Of a stretch of DNA of 64,000 bases, positions 45,301 to 57,000 are shown one piece after another. A program made the position numbers and the translations under genes. The first letter of the stretch is position 1. The number at the start of each line of letters is the position of its first letter. The notes below the pieces were generated by a model. The model was not told the DNA's origin and searched no databases. It saw only the letters and a list, made by a program, of their open reading frames with translations. The stretch spans positions 1 through 64,000 of the forward strand of contig JADLZK010010880.1 in the NCBI GenBank assembly GCA_015847255.1, given 5' to 3'. The DNA comes from Hyparrhenia diplandra. Its lineage: Eukaryota; Streptophyta; Magnoliopsida; Poales; Poaceae.

Positions 45301-45399
45301 TGTCTCGTAAAATTCACCTCGTTATTCGATCAACTCGAGAGGAAATAGCCTTCAGTGATGAAGCAATCAGCCTCATTGACTCAATAATCAACGGAAAAA

Positions 45400-46500
45400 C
45401 CCCTTATGGGAGGTACGTAATGGTTTAATCTTGTTCAACAAAAAGGTATGGCTCTCCCCATCATCAAAATACCTTCAACAGATTCTACATGCAATTCATG
45501 ACTCAGCTCATGAGGGCTCAGAGAAAACACTACACAGATTTCGCCAGACCTTCTTTGTTAAGAATGATAAACATATTATACAGAATTTGTTAATGAATGT
45601 TTAGCATGCCAACGTAACAAAAACAGTAACACTTACATCCAAAGCAGCCTTCTCCAACCCTTGCCAATACCGTAACAGATTTGGGAGGACATATATATGG
45701 ATTTCATTGAAGCTTTACCAAAAGTTGGAACAAAGTCGGTTGTACTCATAGTGGTTGATCGACTATCCAAGTATGCTCACTTCATTCCTCTCTCGCGACC
45801 CTACACCGCAACTTCCGTAGCTCTAAGTTTCTTCTCAGAAATTGCGATATTACATGGTCCGCCCTAGATCCATTGTAAGTGACAGAGATGTGGTATTCAC
45901 AAGCCGTTCCGCATGAGCTTTTTGAGATTATCAAACGTAATGTTAATGCCTACTTCAGCTTATCATCCTCAAGCGCACGGTCAAGCGTAAGTGGTTAACA
46001 AAATCATCACTGTACCTCCATTGCTTGATAGGAGACAAACCCAAAGATTGGGTAAGATGGCTACCTTGGGCTAAATTTTGTTATAATTCATCATATCATG
46101 CCTCAACTAAAACAACACCATTTAAGTTGGTCTATGGATGAGACCCTCCATGTATTAGAGGCTACAATCCGGGTGAAACTACTCTTCCCGTAGTTGATGC
46201 TATGTTATCTCAGCGTGATGCCTTCCTTGAGCAAACAAAGGTTCATCTATCGTTTTGCTCAAGATTATTATTGTAAACATTTGGATGCTAAACATATGAA
46301 ACGTGAATTCAAAGTTGGAGACTATGCTTGGCTCAAGTTATTATCCGCCAGATCGATTCTTGCCGCTATCTCATCATCGTATAAAGGCAAGTTATCCCTA
46401 AATACTTTGGACCTTTCAAGATCAAGAAAGTCATCGCCCCCGTTACATATGAATTGGACCTTCCATTGGGCACTTCGTGATACACAACGCTTTGCATGTT
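45400..46500 (+). pseudogene. Gypsy integrase remnant
   Basis: An HHCC-like zinc finger region is seen at about 45485-45615 (codons for HDSAHEGSEKTLHRFRQTFF and a later CQR), followed by the catalytic core opening MDFIEALPKVG and VVDRLSKYAHFIPLSR (about 45700-45800). Later codons FCYNSSYHASTKTTPFKLVY (about 46075-46135) are typical of the core end. Frame changes and stops occur throughout. Confidence 0.8.
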
Positions 46501-46749
46501 AGAATGTTGAAACCTCGCCGAGGGGGGGGATTCCATTAGAACCACTGAGCGACCTCACTTGCATGAGGTACACAAGTACCCGAACTGGAACTCATGTTGA
46601 AATCGAGAATCCGTCGAGGGCGCTTTTGCAAGTATTATTCAAATCGAGGAACCTGACGGCGGTGATGCTTTGTGGGAAGACGCAGAGCTTTTTCATCAGA
46701 TCTATCGAATTCCAGCTCGAGGACGAGCTGAATCTCCAGCGGGGAGAGA
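46501..46749 (+). other. Pol C-terminal end and polypurine tract
   Basis: The codons FQLEDELNL near 46710-46735 are the usual end of pol in Reina/chromovirus-type grass elements (a FQLEDELxx...G motif follows the chromodomain). The purine-rich CAGCGGGGAGAGA lies right before the LTR start TGTCACAC at 46750. Confidence 0.6.
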
Positions 46750-47119
46750 TGTCACACTCAAAGAAAAAAGGATTCCTAAACCGAATTTAACGTGGCTGAA
46801 TATTTAATTATTAAATAGCCTTATTAGGTATTTTTATTATTTAAAATTAGAATTGAGTATTCAAGACTAATGGGTCTGGCCCGTTAGCAATTGTAATCCC
46901 CTTTATATAAATATGGGGGCGTAACCGTTTGTGGGAGTCCAAAAGAACAATTGAGGGTTAATTCCCTCGCTCTCCACTCTTAGCCGCCGTCGCCCCTGCG
47001 CCACCCACGCGGCCGCCCGACCGCCCAGCCGCGGCGCAAGCGCCGCCTTCCTTCTTCTCTCTCTCTCCACGCCACGCCCCTCGTCATCCTCTCGTTGACC
47101 AGTCAGACGAGCTATGACA
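46750..47119 (+). repeat. 3' LTR of decayed gypsy element
   Basis: Starts TGTCACACTC and ends GCTATGACA. It shares GGATTCCTAAACC, TGGCTGAATATTTAATTATT and TTTGTGGGAGTC with the 5' LTR. TTTATATAAATATGGGG near 46900 is the TATA region. Confidence 0.85.
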
Positions 47120-47124
47120 CATCC

Positions 47125-48602
47125 TTTCCATTTCATTATTCAAAAAAACTAATAGAGCATTTAGGTTTTGTAGCAAAAAGAGAAGAGCTCTAGGTATTTT
47201 TGACTTAGTTGCTGATCAACCCAGAAGTTTGACTATCGTCGGTACTAGCAGACAATATTAAGGCATTGAATTTTTAATCTACTTTTACTTTTCCAAAAGC
47301 TTAAAACCAACCAAATGGCCAAAAATACATACCCACTTTTGACCAAAAGTAGCTTTCACTGCAGTAAAGTATCTCCACCCATGCTCTTAGCTGCTTTTGG
47401 GGTAAAAAAATTACCCACCTGCGACTAGTTATGAAACAAATCGTTATTTTTCTTTTCGCGCCGCACCTTCCCCACCCGAACGAGCTCGGCCACCTCATGC
47501 CGCGTCCGTCCTCACGGGCTCTGGCGGGAGCACGAACGACACCACCTCCTCCGTCCTCATCGGCCTCACGCCACCTCCATCCTTTGCCACGACGCCCAAC
47601 GAGCACCTCCACCCTTCTCGAGTTCAGGCACGGTGGGCATGGGTTCGACCCAGCTCCGGATCCCATGGGCACGGGCATAGGCCCATCCTCCCGATCGACA
47701 AGCACCCCCTCCCCGACCACGCCTCCGACCGTCGTGGTTGAGCTTTGCCGCCGCAGCGACTTCCCTATAGCTTTCGAGCAGGACATTACCCGGTGGAGCA
47801 TGCGTTGCATGGCCGCCAGTAGCGTCGATCCAACAACGGTGGCAGCTGGTGCCTTTGCCCCGGCGGTGGTCGAAGCTGCTCACTTTTGAAGACGGTGGTT
47901 GTCGGCATCGGCGATGATAGGTGGCTCCGGCCGGATAGGGCGGTGGCTGCCGCAGAGGACAAATCATGAGCAATGCTATACACGGGACTGAGGTGCCATA
48001 ACGAAAGCTTCATCCTCTTGGGCCAATAACGACGACATCTCCAGACGTTGTTTTCTTCCTCTGAAGTGTCATCGTTCGATCCTCTTCCCTTTGAGTAAGC
48101 TCAGGTGAAGAACTAACTGGACAATCCTGCCTCTAGGCGACACCAACACAGGTACGTGCTCTTCCTTAATTCATGTCGCCGAGTATCTCAATTTCAACGG
48201 CGACAATTCTGCTGAACTAATTCCATGCAGTCCTCGTGGTGCTCCACTCTTCCATGGTTCTTCCTGCCGACGAAACCCTTCCTATCAATCTACCTTTCAC
48301 CAGCAACAATTCTAGTAAACCTATTCGATGGTTCATCCTGTTGCCAGGCTACCCCAACAAAAAGGTAACCACGGTCGTATCTTACACTAACTAAGAATCA
48401 AAGTTGGAAAAGGCTGGACATTAGATTAGTTATTTATTATTAATACACCATCATAGATTGTAAATCAAAAGAATTGCACAGCCAGGGAACGTACGTATTT
48501 GTACTTATGTGAGTTCAGATTCAACATTCTTATTTTGGTTTGTTTCTTTTCCTTTTTTTTTAAACCGACATAATTCATAAAATGGTTTTGTGTTGTCCAT
48601 TT
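47125..48602. other. No gene recognised
   Basis: A GC-rich piece (47430-47960) has long overlapping frames on both strands that look like chance frames. Flanking AT-rich parts contain AAAAGTAGCTTTCACTGCAG and GCTGCTTTTGGGG, which recall terminal sequences of small grass MITEs, but no second end was found. Confidence 0.3.
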
Positions 48603-49055
48603 GTTGACGCGAAACTAGGGTTCCACGCCAAGCACACCGGGAGGGCCTTGGACGCCCACTAAGGTTGCAATCAACCTTGATGTAGCAAGCACCGCAGCGT
48701 GATCAACGGTGAACGACCGGGAGATCGCTAGGGCCGATGTAGAGCTCGATGACGGCTGGAAGACCTCAACGCACCTCGGGAAGACCCGTCGGGAGGACGC
48801 ACACGAGGGTTGCCCTAGGACCGGCAAGGCCGCCTAGAACGCCGGCGAAGTTCGTGAGGAACGTCGACGAATAGCAGGGTAGAGGGGAAGTTGACCTACA
48901 AGCAAGACGGTAGTAGATTGATTTGTCGATTGGATGTAGATGGGATCAAATCGGCCATGAACCTCTTATTATATAGAGGAGGGTGGTCTTATCCTTTTAG
49001 GAAACCATCCTTGGACGTTTCCAAGCTCCAAGAAGCTGGAGACTTCCATCGCCGC
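48603..49055 (-). repeat. LTR fragment (3' part), minus strand
   Basis: On the minus strand it contains a TATA-like CCTCTATATAATAAGAGG (about 48966-48983), a GC-rich transcribed-looking region with TAGGTCAACTTCCCC and an end GCGTCAACA at 48603, a common LTR end in grass elements. The left neighbour is not an internal region, so this is a 3' LTR end or solo LTR. The other end is cut at about 49055. Confidence 0.4.
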
Positions 49056-49956
49056 GTTATATGCAATGGATGAATCAAAGTGGTACACTAAAAATTACTC
49101 ATAAGGCTAGAGTTAAATTTTCAATTGGAAATTATGTGGATACTGTGGATTGTGATATTGCACCATTGAGTGCGTGTCATTTATTGTTGGGTCGACCATG
49201 GCAATTTGATCTTGATGCTACACATGGTGGTCGCTCTAATAATTATTCATTTGTGCACAAGGGAGTTAATCATGTGCTCAAACCAATGCCTGATACTGCT
49301 ATTAAGGCTGAAGTATTTGCTACAGTGAAATTGAAGAAAAAGCCTCCTCTAGTTACACCAAAGCCGAGGACGGCTTTGTTTCAAGAGGGAGAGAATGATA
49401 TGAATGTTCCTACTGTAGTTAGCTGCAAGGAGGAAGTTAAACCAACAATTCAATTTGGTTCTACCTCTAACAATAGCGAGAAGAACAATATCGAGAAGAA
49501 TGGTACATCTGTTGCAGTACCATATTGTGATGCTAATACTCCAGATATTTCTATCGGGCATTCTTTAAAACTATTGTTGGATGCTATAATGTTGGAATAG
49601 TGGAAGTTGGTGCTGATCAGCATGATACAATAATTGATCCTAATGCTATGTCAAAGCCGAGGACGGCTTTGTTTCAAGAAAGGGAGAATGATGAGCCCTT
49701 GGCTCCACAAGTTAATGTTTCGAGTGATTTATCAGCTAATAAGATGAAAGATATTTCTATTATGAAGTTTGGCTTATTTCATGTTGATATGAAGCAAAAC
49801 ATTATGGAGGATGGGTTTATACATTGTACCGCTACTAAGTCTGCCAAGCTAATTTTCAAAGGAATAAATATGGCCAAGACAATAGATGAGAGAAGCAAGC
49901 TGAAAAGAAACAACTCACCATTCAGTTCAGCTCCTAGCCAGCCTGGGCTAACGTGA
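49055..49956 (+). pseudogene. Gypsy protease-region fragment of a grass retroelement
   Basis: The frame from 49061 reads QWMNQSGTLKITHKARVKFS then VDTVDCDIAPLSACHLLLGR and PWQFDLDATHGGRSNNYSFV, the protease-end and linker sequence typical of many grass gypsy elements; the catalytic DSGA half is missing at the 5' break. After a stop at 49598-49600 the next frame continues to 49956. The segment KPRTALFQE occurs twice (about 49360 and 49653) within an otherwise Asn/Ser/Lys-rich linker, and no reverse transcriptase follows. It may be a non-autonomous gag-pro element or a fragment. Confidence 0.6.
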
Positions 49957-50861
49957 TGGGTCGATTACTGCTTGATTTGGAAAGCTAAATAACATATTAG
50001 TCAAGCTGCCGTATTATTTTATAATTCTATTTTTGGCTTGCATGCCATCTACACGTGGTTAGTTTTGAGTTGGTAATGTAGTTTATTTCCTTGAGTCTAT
50101 TTTTGGCTGCGTCGATCACCTTCAGCTTGGTCGAGTCCTGCCGAGGCCTGCGTGCCTTTTAATCCTAGTGGATCGGCTGACCCTAGGGGAGATTGGATTT
50201 ATTTTGTGGAGTTTATTCCTCGTCGAGCCGCCGCCACTCATGAAACCCTAGCGGGTGATTTCCGAATCTTGGTGGATTTGTGTTGGTGTGTGATCGGGAA
50301 TTCATCTTCTCGGCTCGCGATCGGTTCCTGTTGGAATCCCTTCTTCGGATCGTGTCCAAATTGGTGCGCGAGTTGGAGAACTGCTCTTCGGATTGCATCT
50401 ACAACAAGTATTTGTAAGCCGAATTATCATATATCACAATACTCTTTTGTGAGTTTGGTTCGTCACTGGTCTGCTGTAATTCTTGTGTGTCGGATCATAT
50501 TAGTAATCAGTTTTGGCTGTATCTCTACTATTGTTTGATCGCCGGAATTAAATAATAGTTTCTTTGCTATTGCCGTGGTTCTGATCGGCTAGTCTTGCTA
50601 CTTTCTGAACAAGTGCCGATCGGCTAGTATGCCATATCCCACACATTGTTGAGAGCATATTTATGGTTGTTGAGTAATCAAGCAATATTTATCAGCTCAC
50701 CATTATTTGTGTTCGAAAAACTAGATTACTGAGAATATATCAGCACTTGGATATTGGTGTCTTATTAAGAATCTCATATTATTTATTTCTGCTATACAAA
50801 GTTGATAAATTCAGAGAGAGCTATATTTTAATTTGTCTGTACTGTGAAAGATTGGGGCTAA
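49957..50861. other. LTR-like or non-coding region after the protease fragment
   Basis: The sequence has the look of an LTR/3' region (GATGGGTCGATTACTGCTTG, TTTATTTCCTTGAGTC, GAAACCCTAGCGG) and no recognised gene. The 128-codon frame at 50152-50538 has no known domain. Its right edge is the sharp junction with minus-strand gag at about 50862-50880. Confidence 0.35.
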
Positions 50862-50869
50862 TTACGAAT

Positions 50870-52055
50870 AGCGACGCGTGTCCTCATCATCTAGCCTGGT
50901 ACTGATAGTATCTAAGGTTTTGTCATTGGCTATGACCTTCTTATTGATCTGCTCAATAAGTCTAGACTGACCAGCAAGTAGCTCTCTCAAAGGAGGTTGA
51001 TTAAAGTTATTACCTTGGTAGTTACCTGAGTAGTTTGGCCTCTGTTGTTGGTTCCACCCTTGAGGTTGTTGAGGACGATAATTGTTGTTATTGATGTAGT
51101 GTACATCCTCCATAAGTTCTGGACAATTCTTTCCAGAATGCTCAAAGCTTCCGCATTCTTCACAAGTCATGAGAGCGTCATTAATATGCATGACCTCTCT
51201 CTTCTCATGATCTTGGTTCTCCAGCTTCTTCATTAGCAAATCTAGCTTTGTTGATAGCATGTCCACCTCCTTAAGCTGATGGAGTCCACCTCTCTTCCGA
51301 GTAGCAGTGCGCTCTTCATTCCAACTCTGGTTGGAAGCCATCTTCTCAGCAAGTGTAGTAGCATTAGAGAGCGTAAGAGCTAAGAATGCTCCTCCAGCAG
51401 CAGCGTCCATTGTCTCACGGGTGTTAGTAATGAGCCCGTGGTAGAATGTCTGCATCAACAGCCAGTCCTCCATCCCATGATGAGGACACTCTGAAATCAA
51501 GTCTTGAAAACGTTCCCAAGCTTCAGGAAAGGACTCACCATGTTGTTGCTGAAAGCTTGAAATCTTCCCACGCAAGGCATTTGTCTTACCGGTAGGAAAG
51601 AACTTGGCGAGGAAGTTGGTCGAGCAGCAGTCCCAAGTATTGTTCTTCTCCTTGTTAGCATAGAACCATTGTTTGTCCTTTCCAAGCAGCGAGAATGGGA
51701 ATAAAGTAAAACAGAGTGGCATCACGTGTCACTCCCTTGATAGTGCAGTGCCGCAGATCTCTAGAAAGTGTTGCAAATGGGCACTTGCATCTTCATGTGC
51801 CTTCCCACGAATTGACTAGCTTGCACCATAGTGATGAGTGCAGGCTTAAGCTCAACCATTCTCTCCAACATCAACCTGTAGGTCCAGTGCGGATGTTGGT
51901 GGTGATCGGAGCAGAGAATTCGCGGAGACTTTTGTTACCCATAGCTTCAAAGTCGATGCTAAACTTCTCTTCGAATGTTGGTCTTCGAAACTTCTTTTTG
52001 TGCTTTCCGGAGCTTTTTCTTTTCTTTGTCTAATTAACTTTTTCTCGATCAACCG
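50870..52055 (-). pseudogene. Tat/Athila-type gypsy gag, 3' part missing
   Basis: Reading on minus from about 52050: a piece with the FSIDFEAMGN-like start and ANTTNIRTGPT (in two frames, 52050-51740), then a 287-codon open frame with MPLCFTLFPFSLLGKDKQWF, KTNALRGKISSFQQQHGESF, EAWERFQDLISECPHHGMED and TMDAAAGGAFLALTLSNATT, the conserved gag core of the Tat/Athila lineage in grasses. A zinc-knuckle-like CEECGSFEHSGKNCP lies at about residue 190. The frame ends in an unrelated tail just past TISTRLDD, where similarity to gag stops. A frameshift near 51720 divides the N-terminus. No pol follows. Confidence 0.75.
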
Positions 52056-52495
52056 AGAAAATTATCCGAAGCGTAGCACTTTACAAACATTAACCTGAAA
52101 TAAAATGATCAAAATAAAACAAAACAAAAGAGTGAAGCTGTTGTGAGTAGAAGATTATTGGTTTATCTAATTCCATGCGTGTAAGGCTGTACTAGTACTT
52201 CTAAGTAATCTATGAGGGAATCTACTTGAATGCCTCCTTAGAATTTGGGAAAGATATGTAGTAAGCAAGTTGAATGTCCTCCATGCATCTAGAAGGTATG
52301 CATCAATTAAGCTGAAAGTCTTCAAAATAATATCTTCCAAAAAAGATTTAGAAAATATGCATCAAGCAAGTTGAATGTCTTCAATGCATCAAGAAGTTAT
52401 GCACTAAGTAGTTTGATGTCTTCCCCCGCAACGCGGCGAAAAATGCTTGTTGACACACGCTTAACCACATCACTAATATAGCTACTCTATAGCCG
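52056..52495 (-). other. 5' leader of the Tat/Athila-like element
   Basis: AT-rich region between gag and the inserted LTR at 52496. Repeated AAGTTGAATGTCYTCMATGCATC units occur at about 52263-52395, giving an imperfect tandem array. No gene. Confidence 0.4.
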
Positions 52496-53255
52496 TGTAA
52501 CACCCTTGGTGTTAAGCATCTCTTTTGCATGAGCATTTGCATAGCATAATCATCATTTCATGCATAACCATGTTAGTAGTGACATTCACTTTGATTTGAC
52601 TTCAAATTCATACTTGTTTGATCTAGCTACTATAGGATGTTAGCTATAATATGGTTTTGGACCTAATTTGTGCCTAGTTATATTTTTGACATAAATTAGG
52701 ACCATGTTTGAGCTTGTGTTTCATTTTGGAAATTTTTTATAAATTTGCCTAGAGCTTCATACCCTTTGTGAGTCATTTTGAAATCCTTTTCAAAAGTGCA
52801 TGTTAGAGTGGTTTCTAGCCAAAGTGCTCCATATATGAAATGTAGTACTTTTTTTATATAGATCAAAAAGTCTTTTATGAGCTCCTTGTGAAAATGCTTG
52901 CAAGATGTTCAAATAGGGCCCAACAGTTTGGGTCAGATTTGAATTTGAAATTCAAACTCTGTTTTTATACTAGTGATGCTTACCTTGCTGTTTTTAATCT
53001 TTAGTTCCAAATCTAGGCCGAACCAGGAGAAGTTCATATTGAGACTTTTGTATCTTATGAAATTCTCTACAAAATTGGTGTTTTGAGTTTTCCAAATTCG
53101 CGACGAATCTCAACGCATGAGCAAAAACCGAGGCAAGGTCGAGAGGGAGGACCTGCCGGCCGCCGGGACGCCGACATCGCCCGCGCCGACGCGTGGCCAC
53201 GTGCGCGAACGCCGATGTACGGCTCGAATCTCGCGAGTCCGGGGCGCGGCGCCGC

Positions 53256-53262
53256 ATAAATA
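53256..53262 (+). promoter_or_regulatory. TATA box of the 4.7 kb LTR
   Basis: ATAAATA in GCCGCATAAATAGGGTG at the start of the GC-rich block, the same arrangement as at 1279 and 8492. Confidence 0.45.
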
Positions 53263-54009
53263 GGGTGAGCAACGGGTTGCGCTTAACCCTAGCTACATTT
53301 CCACACCGCCGCCGGCCGTTTCGCGCTGGAAACCGCCCGCCCAAGCAAAGAACGCCGGCCGTCCGCCATTTCCACCGCCGCGTTCCACCGCCGCCACCCA
53401 ACCAAATCGCCTCAAATTAGATCCCTAGCATCGCTATGATTCGCTCTACTTAGTACCGCCAACGAAACGAGGTAAAGACCGAGGTAAAGCCGTCCTTTTC
53501 GCCTTTCAGCGTCGCCGGCGACCGGTCCGCCATGACCGCCGCCGTGCTCAAGCTCGCCGAGCTGCTTTAGATCGGTCTTAGGGTCTTCTTCTTCGCGTTC
53601 TAGCATCGCCTCGAGGTGCCGGAGCTTGTGCTTTAGATGGTTGAGTGGATCTCGCCGTCGTTGAGTTGGGATGTGTCGCCGCCGTCATCCTTTGTGCTCG
53701 TCGCCGCCGCCGTGCATGCTCACGGTTCGGCGCTTCGGATGAGCTTCTTCAAGCTTGAAACCGCCATGCATGTCACCCATGAGTCCAGCCGAGTCGGGAA
53801 CGAGGTGTAGCTTGCTTGGTTTAGCCCTCGAACGGCTCGTCGCCGATGATCGGCGTCGTCGCCGCCGCCGCCCGCGCATGTGCCGCGATGGGTGCTCGAG
53901 CGGCCTTCCTAACGCTTCGAAATCGCCTTGCATGTAAAGTGTCGCGAGAAGTCGAGAACGGACAACGGGTTGCCATTTTTCACCGGAAATGGCGGACCGG
54001 GCCGTCCAC

Positions 54010-54035
54010 GCCGCCGCCGCCGCCGCCGCCGCCGC
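54010..54035. repeat. (CCG)n microsatellite
   Basis: Eight uninterrupted CCG/GCC units in the GC-rich part of the long LTR. Confidence 0.9.
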
Positions 54036-57000
54036 GCTAGAGCCAATGTTAGTCGGGGGTTGTTGCATGGATCGATAGATCTTGTCAAGGGGATGCCGTA
54101 GGTGTCCGTAGTTCGCCGGAAACCCGCCGCCGGGCGAGATCCGCCCGGAGCAGCGCCCGCTCCCGCTCGAAGTCGCCGAAAGCGTGCCCCACCTGTCGAT
54201 AGTTTTTCTTTATGTTTTTCCTTTTTCCGCATTTCTATGCATGTCTTAGAAAATTCATAGAATGCTCATTTTAGCTCGGTTTTGGGTGAGACAAATTTTG
54301 CCATGCTTGTTATGCTCTGCTCTAGGATATAAAAATATGAAATGTGGTTTTCTGGTATTTTTATATTTATCTAGATTTATTGCTTTAATTGCCATGTTTC
54401 TAGATAAATGCATATCTAATTTTTGGTGCATGATAAAATAGTGTTCCCTGTACAAAATGTTCATGTTTTTGCATGTAGGGTGCAGGAAAATTATCATGCA
54501 TAGTATGTTCTGTGGAGGAAATGTGATTTTCTATTTATGTGCCATTTTCAAGATTGTGATCTTTGGAAAATCATAGGAAAATAATTACTAGGGTTTTGGA
54601 TGTGAAACTTTGTGTGGCTGGTTTTGATAGGTTATAGTAGCTTGTCATGCTCAGTAAATCTGTTGTCCGACACTTTTCATAGTACAAAGGATTTTCACAC
54701 CTTGTTTCAATGCTTCCTAGTGATTTTTGTGTAGGGCTGTGTATGCATGATCTTGCCATGAAATTTTTATGGCAGCCTTTGTAGATCAGCAGGATGCTCT
54801 GGTAATTTTGTAGAATTATCTCATGTGTTTATGTATTTACCATAATTATGTTGCATAGGAAATATCCTAGAAATGCATGTTTATGTTAGGGTAATATGTT
54901 TTGGTTGGCTTACTATTTGCTCCTAGCATGATTAGGACCTGTTGATGTGCTTGGTTTGATAGCCTTGTGCTTTTGGTCAATTTATTAATTCTAGCTTTTA
55001 TATGTTTATCATGAGCATGTGTAGTGGATATTTAGGTCATGTCATTTTATGTGCTTTATTTCATCTTTTGGCTTGACCAGTAGGTTTATTTGGTAGATTA
55101 TAACCTGTCTTGCTTGGTGGAAAAGTTCTAGATGAAGTACATGCTTGAGTGATTCATTTGAAGTGTCCTAAGTTATAGTTTGTCGGAAAATGTAGCCTCT
55201 GTTTTTCCTGTTTTTGAGGCTGTAGATGGCAGAATCAGGTTGAGCATGTATTGAATGATTTGTAGGAAATTTTGTTAGCTTTCCAATGAGTATTTGTTTG
55301 CTGAATTCAGAGTTGTAGAACTCTCTGTAGGACTGATTTACTGACAGTAGGTCTAGCTGTCTTTTTCCTTGTAAATGGTAAGTTAGAGTGTTTTGCTTGA
55401 TGTAGATTACTAGGGTGTCTTGTGTAGATATGTTGGTGTTCTACGTGAAGAGATATGCACTTACTAGTATCGTACATCATGAAGCATTCATTCATCATTC
55501 AAATCTTAATTACATGCAAGTATATGTTTATGCACTTGTAGTAATCTTTTCTCTATCATATGCATCATCTCAGGATCGGGAGAGGTGATCGAGGAGCTGA
55601 TCGAGGAGCAGACCGGGGAGCTTCACCACCTCGGAGTGCAGCCAGAAGAGGTCATCGGAGGAGGAGAGTCGATCATCGAAGCTTCCTGAGTGCCCGGAGC
55701 ACGTGCACGCTACGTTCTGCGAGGCAAGCCCCGTGAGCATTCTCGCCTTTCCTATTCTTCTCAATGAATTTGACTTGAGTCTTTTATATGTTTCATGCAT
55801 TAAGTTTAGAAAAATGGTTGAAACCGTTGTTGCCTGAGAGATCCTTGCTGAAGTTGCCCTATCCTATTTAGGAGTCTAGGTTAAATGCTCAGTATCATGA
55901 TTGCAGTAGACAGTGATTCCGGTCACTTGAGAGAATGTTGTGAACAATCACATGGGTGATTGTCCAGCTGCTGTTGAAAACCTGATTAATAAAACATGTG
56001 AGATTAGTTGGATATTGTGGTCTTTCCATCTGATCGATTAAGGACTTACCCTTTGTCGGAAGGCGGTCGGAAGTTGAACGTACCTGTTCATATAGTAGGC
56101 TCCGCCGGGTCGTGAGCCACGGCTTGTGGTAATGTTAGGGGCCGGCTTTGCCCATTTGGTAGGTTGGGATTGATTGGGCGCAAGCGGATGCGGACGAAGC
56201 GCCGTCTTGGTCGCGCACTTGGTGGCCCGGAAGGGGGGGTAGCCGGTAGGACCGGAGACATACGTCCCCTAACGCCCTGGATGTGATTGGCCCCGCCTTT
56301 GCAAAGTAGACCTGGTTTATGAGGAGGGGCATTCGCCACCGGTTTGCAATCGATTGAATCGCCATCTCCCGACACCGAGAACCCGAAGTTGTTTCAGCGA
56401 CATCGTAGTTTAATATCACAATATTTGTTATATTTATCATGCTGCCGGGCTTTGTTAAAATATTGATCAAGTTACTTATCTTTGTTATTTATATTACCGA
56501 GCAAATGCTTTAATCTTGGCTATACAGGACCTATGGTTATGTACGTAATAAATAACCTTTTAACGTGGAAAAATACAAGTAGTATGTGTAGGCTCACTAA
56601 TCAACTTTATTTTCGAAATTAATGTGAGTCACCAAACCCCGGATAAAACCTAGCATAATCCTTGGAGTCTTTTATTTTATTTGTCGTAAGTCTAGCTGAG
56701 TATTTGTGTACTCAGGGTTTTATTCCCATTGTTGCGGTGAGGAATTGTACCATGGGTACCTGTAAGACTTGTTTGTATCCTGCCGATGAGGAGTAAAGGC
56801 CAGGGCAAGGCATTCCATATCCCCTCGTCTCATTTGTTGCAGTGGGGTTGACTATTACTTGGCACTACCTTATCTTTATTTCCACGAACACTATTTGGTT
56901 TTTAAAACTACCGCTTCCGTACTATGAACCTGAGTTTGTAAGAAATGGTACATCACACTCTGATATTAATATATGTTCGAATTTGGTTTGAAATACCGCG

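Larger units (their letters stand above)
41663..47124 (+). mobile_element. Decayed Ty3/gypsy (chromovirus-like) element with CATCC target duplication
   Basis: Two ~370-bp LTRs (41668-42035, 46750-47119) flank gag, protease, reverse transcriptase, RNase H and integrase remnants in the usual order on plus. CATCC occurs directly outside both LTRs (41663-41667 and 47120-47124). Many stops and frameshifts. The gag region is split by a Mutator-type element. Confidence 0.88.

Noticed and set aside
47301..47973. Overlapping frames on both strands (up to 169 codons)
   Set aside because: GC-rich stretch where several frames stay open together; no motif and no supporting context.
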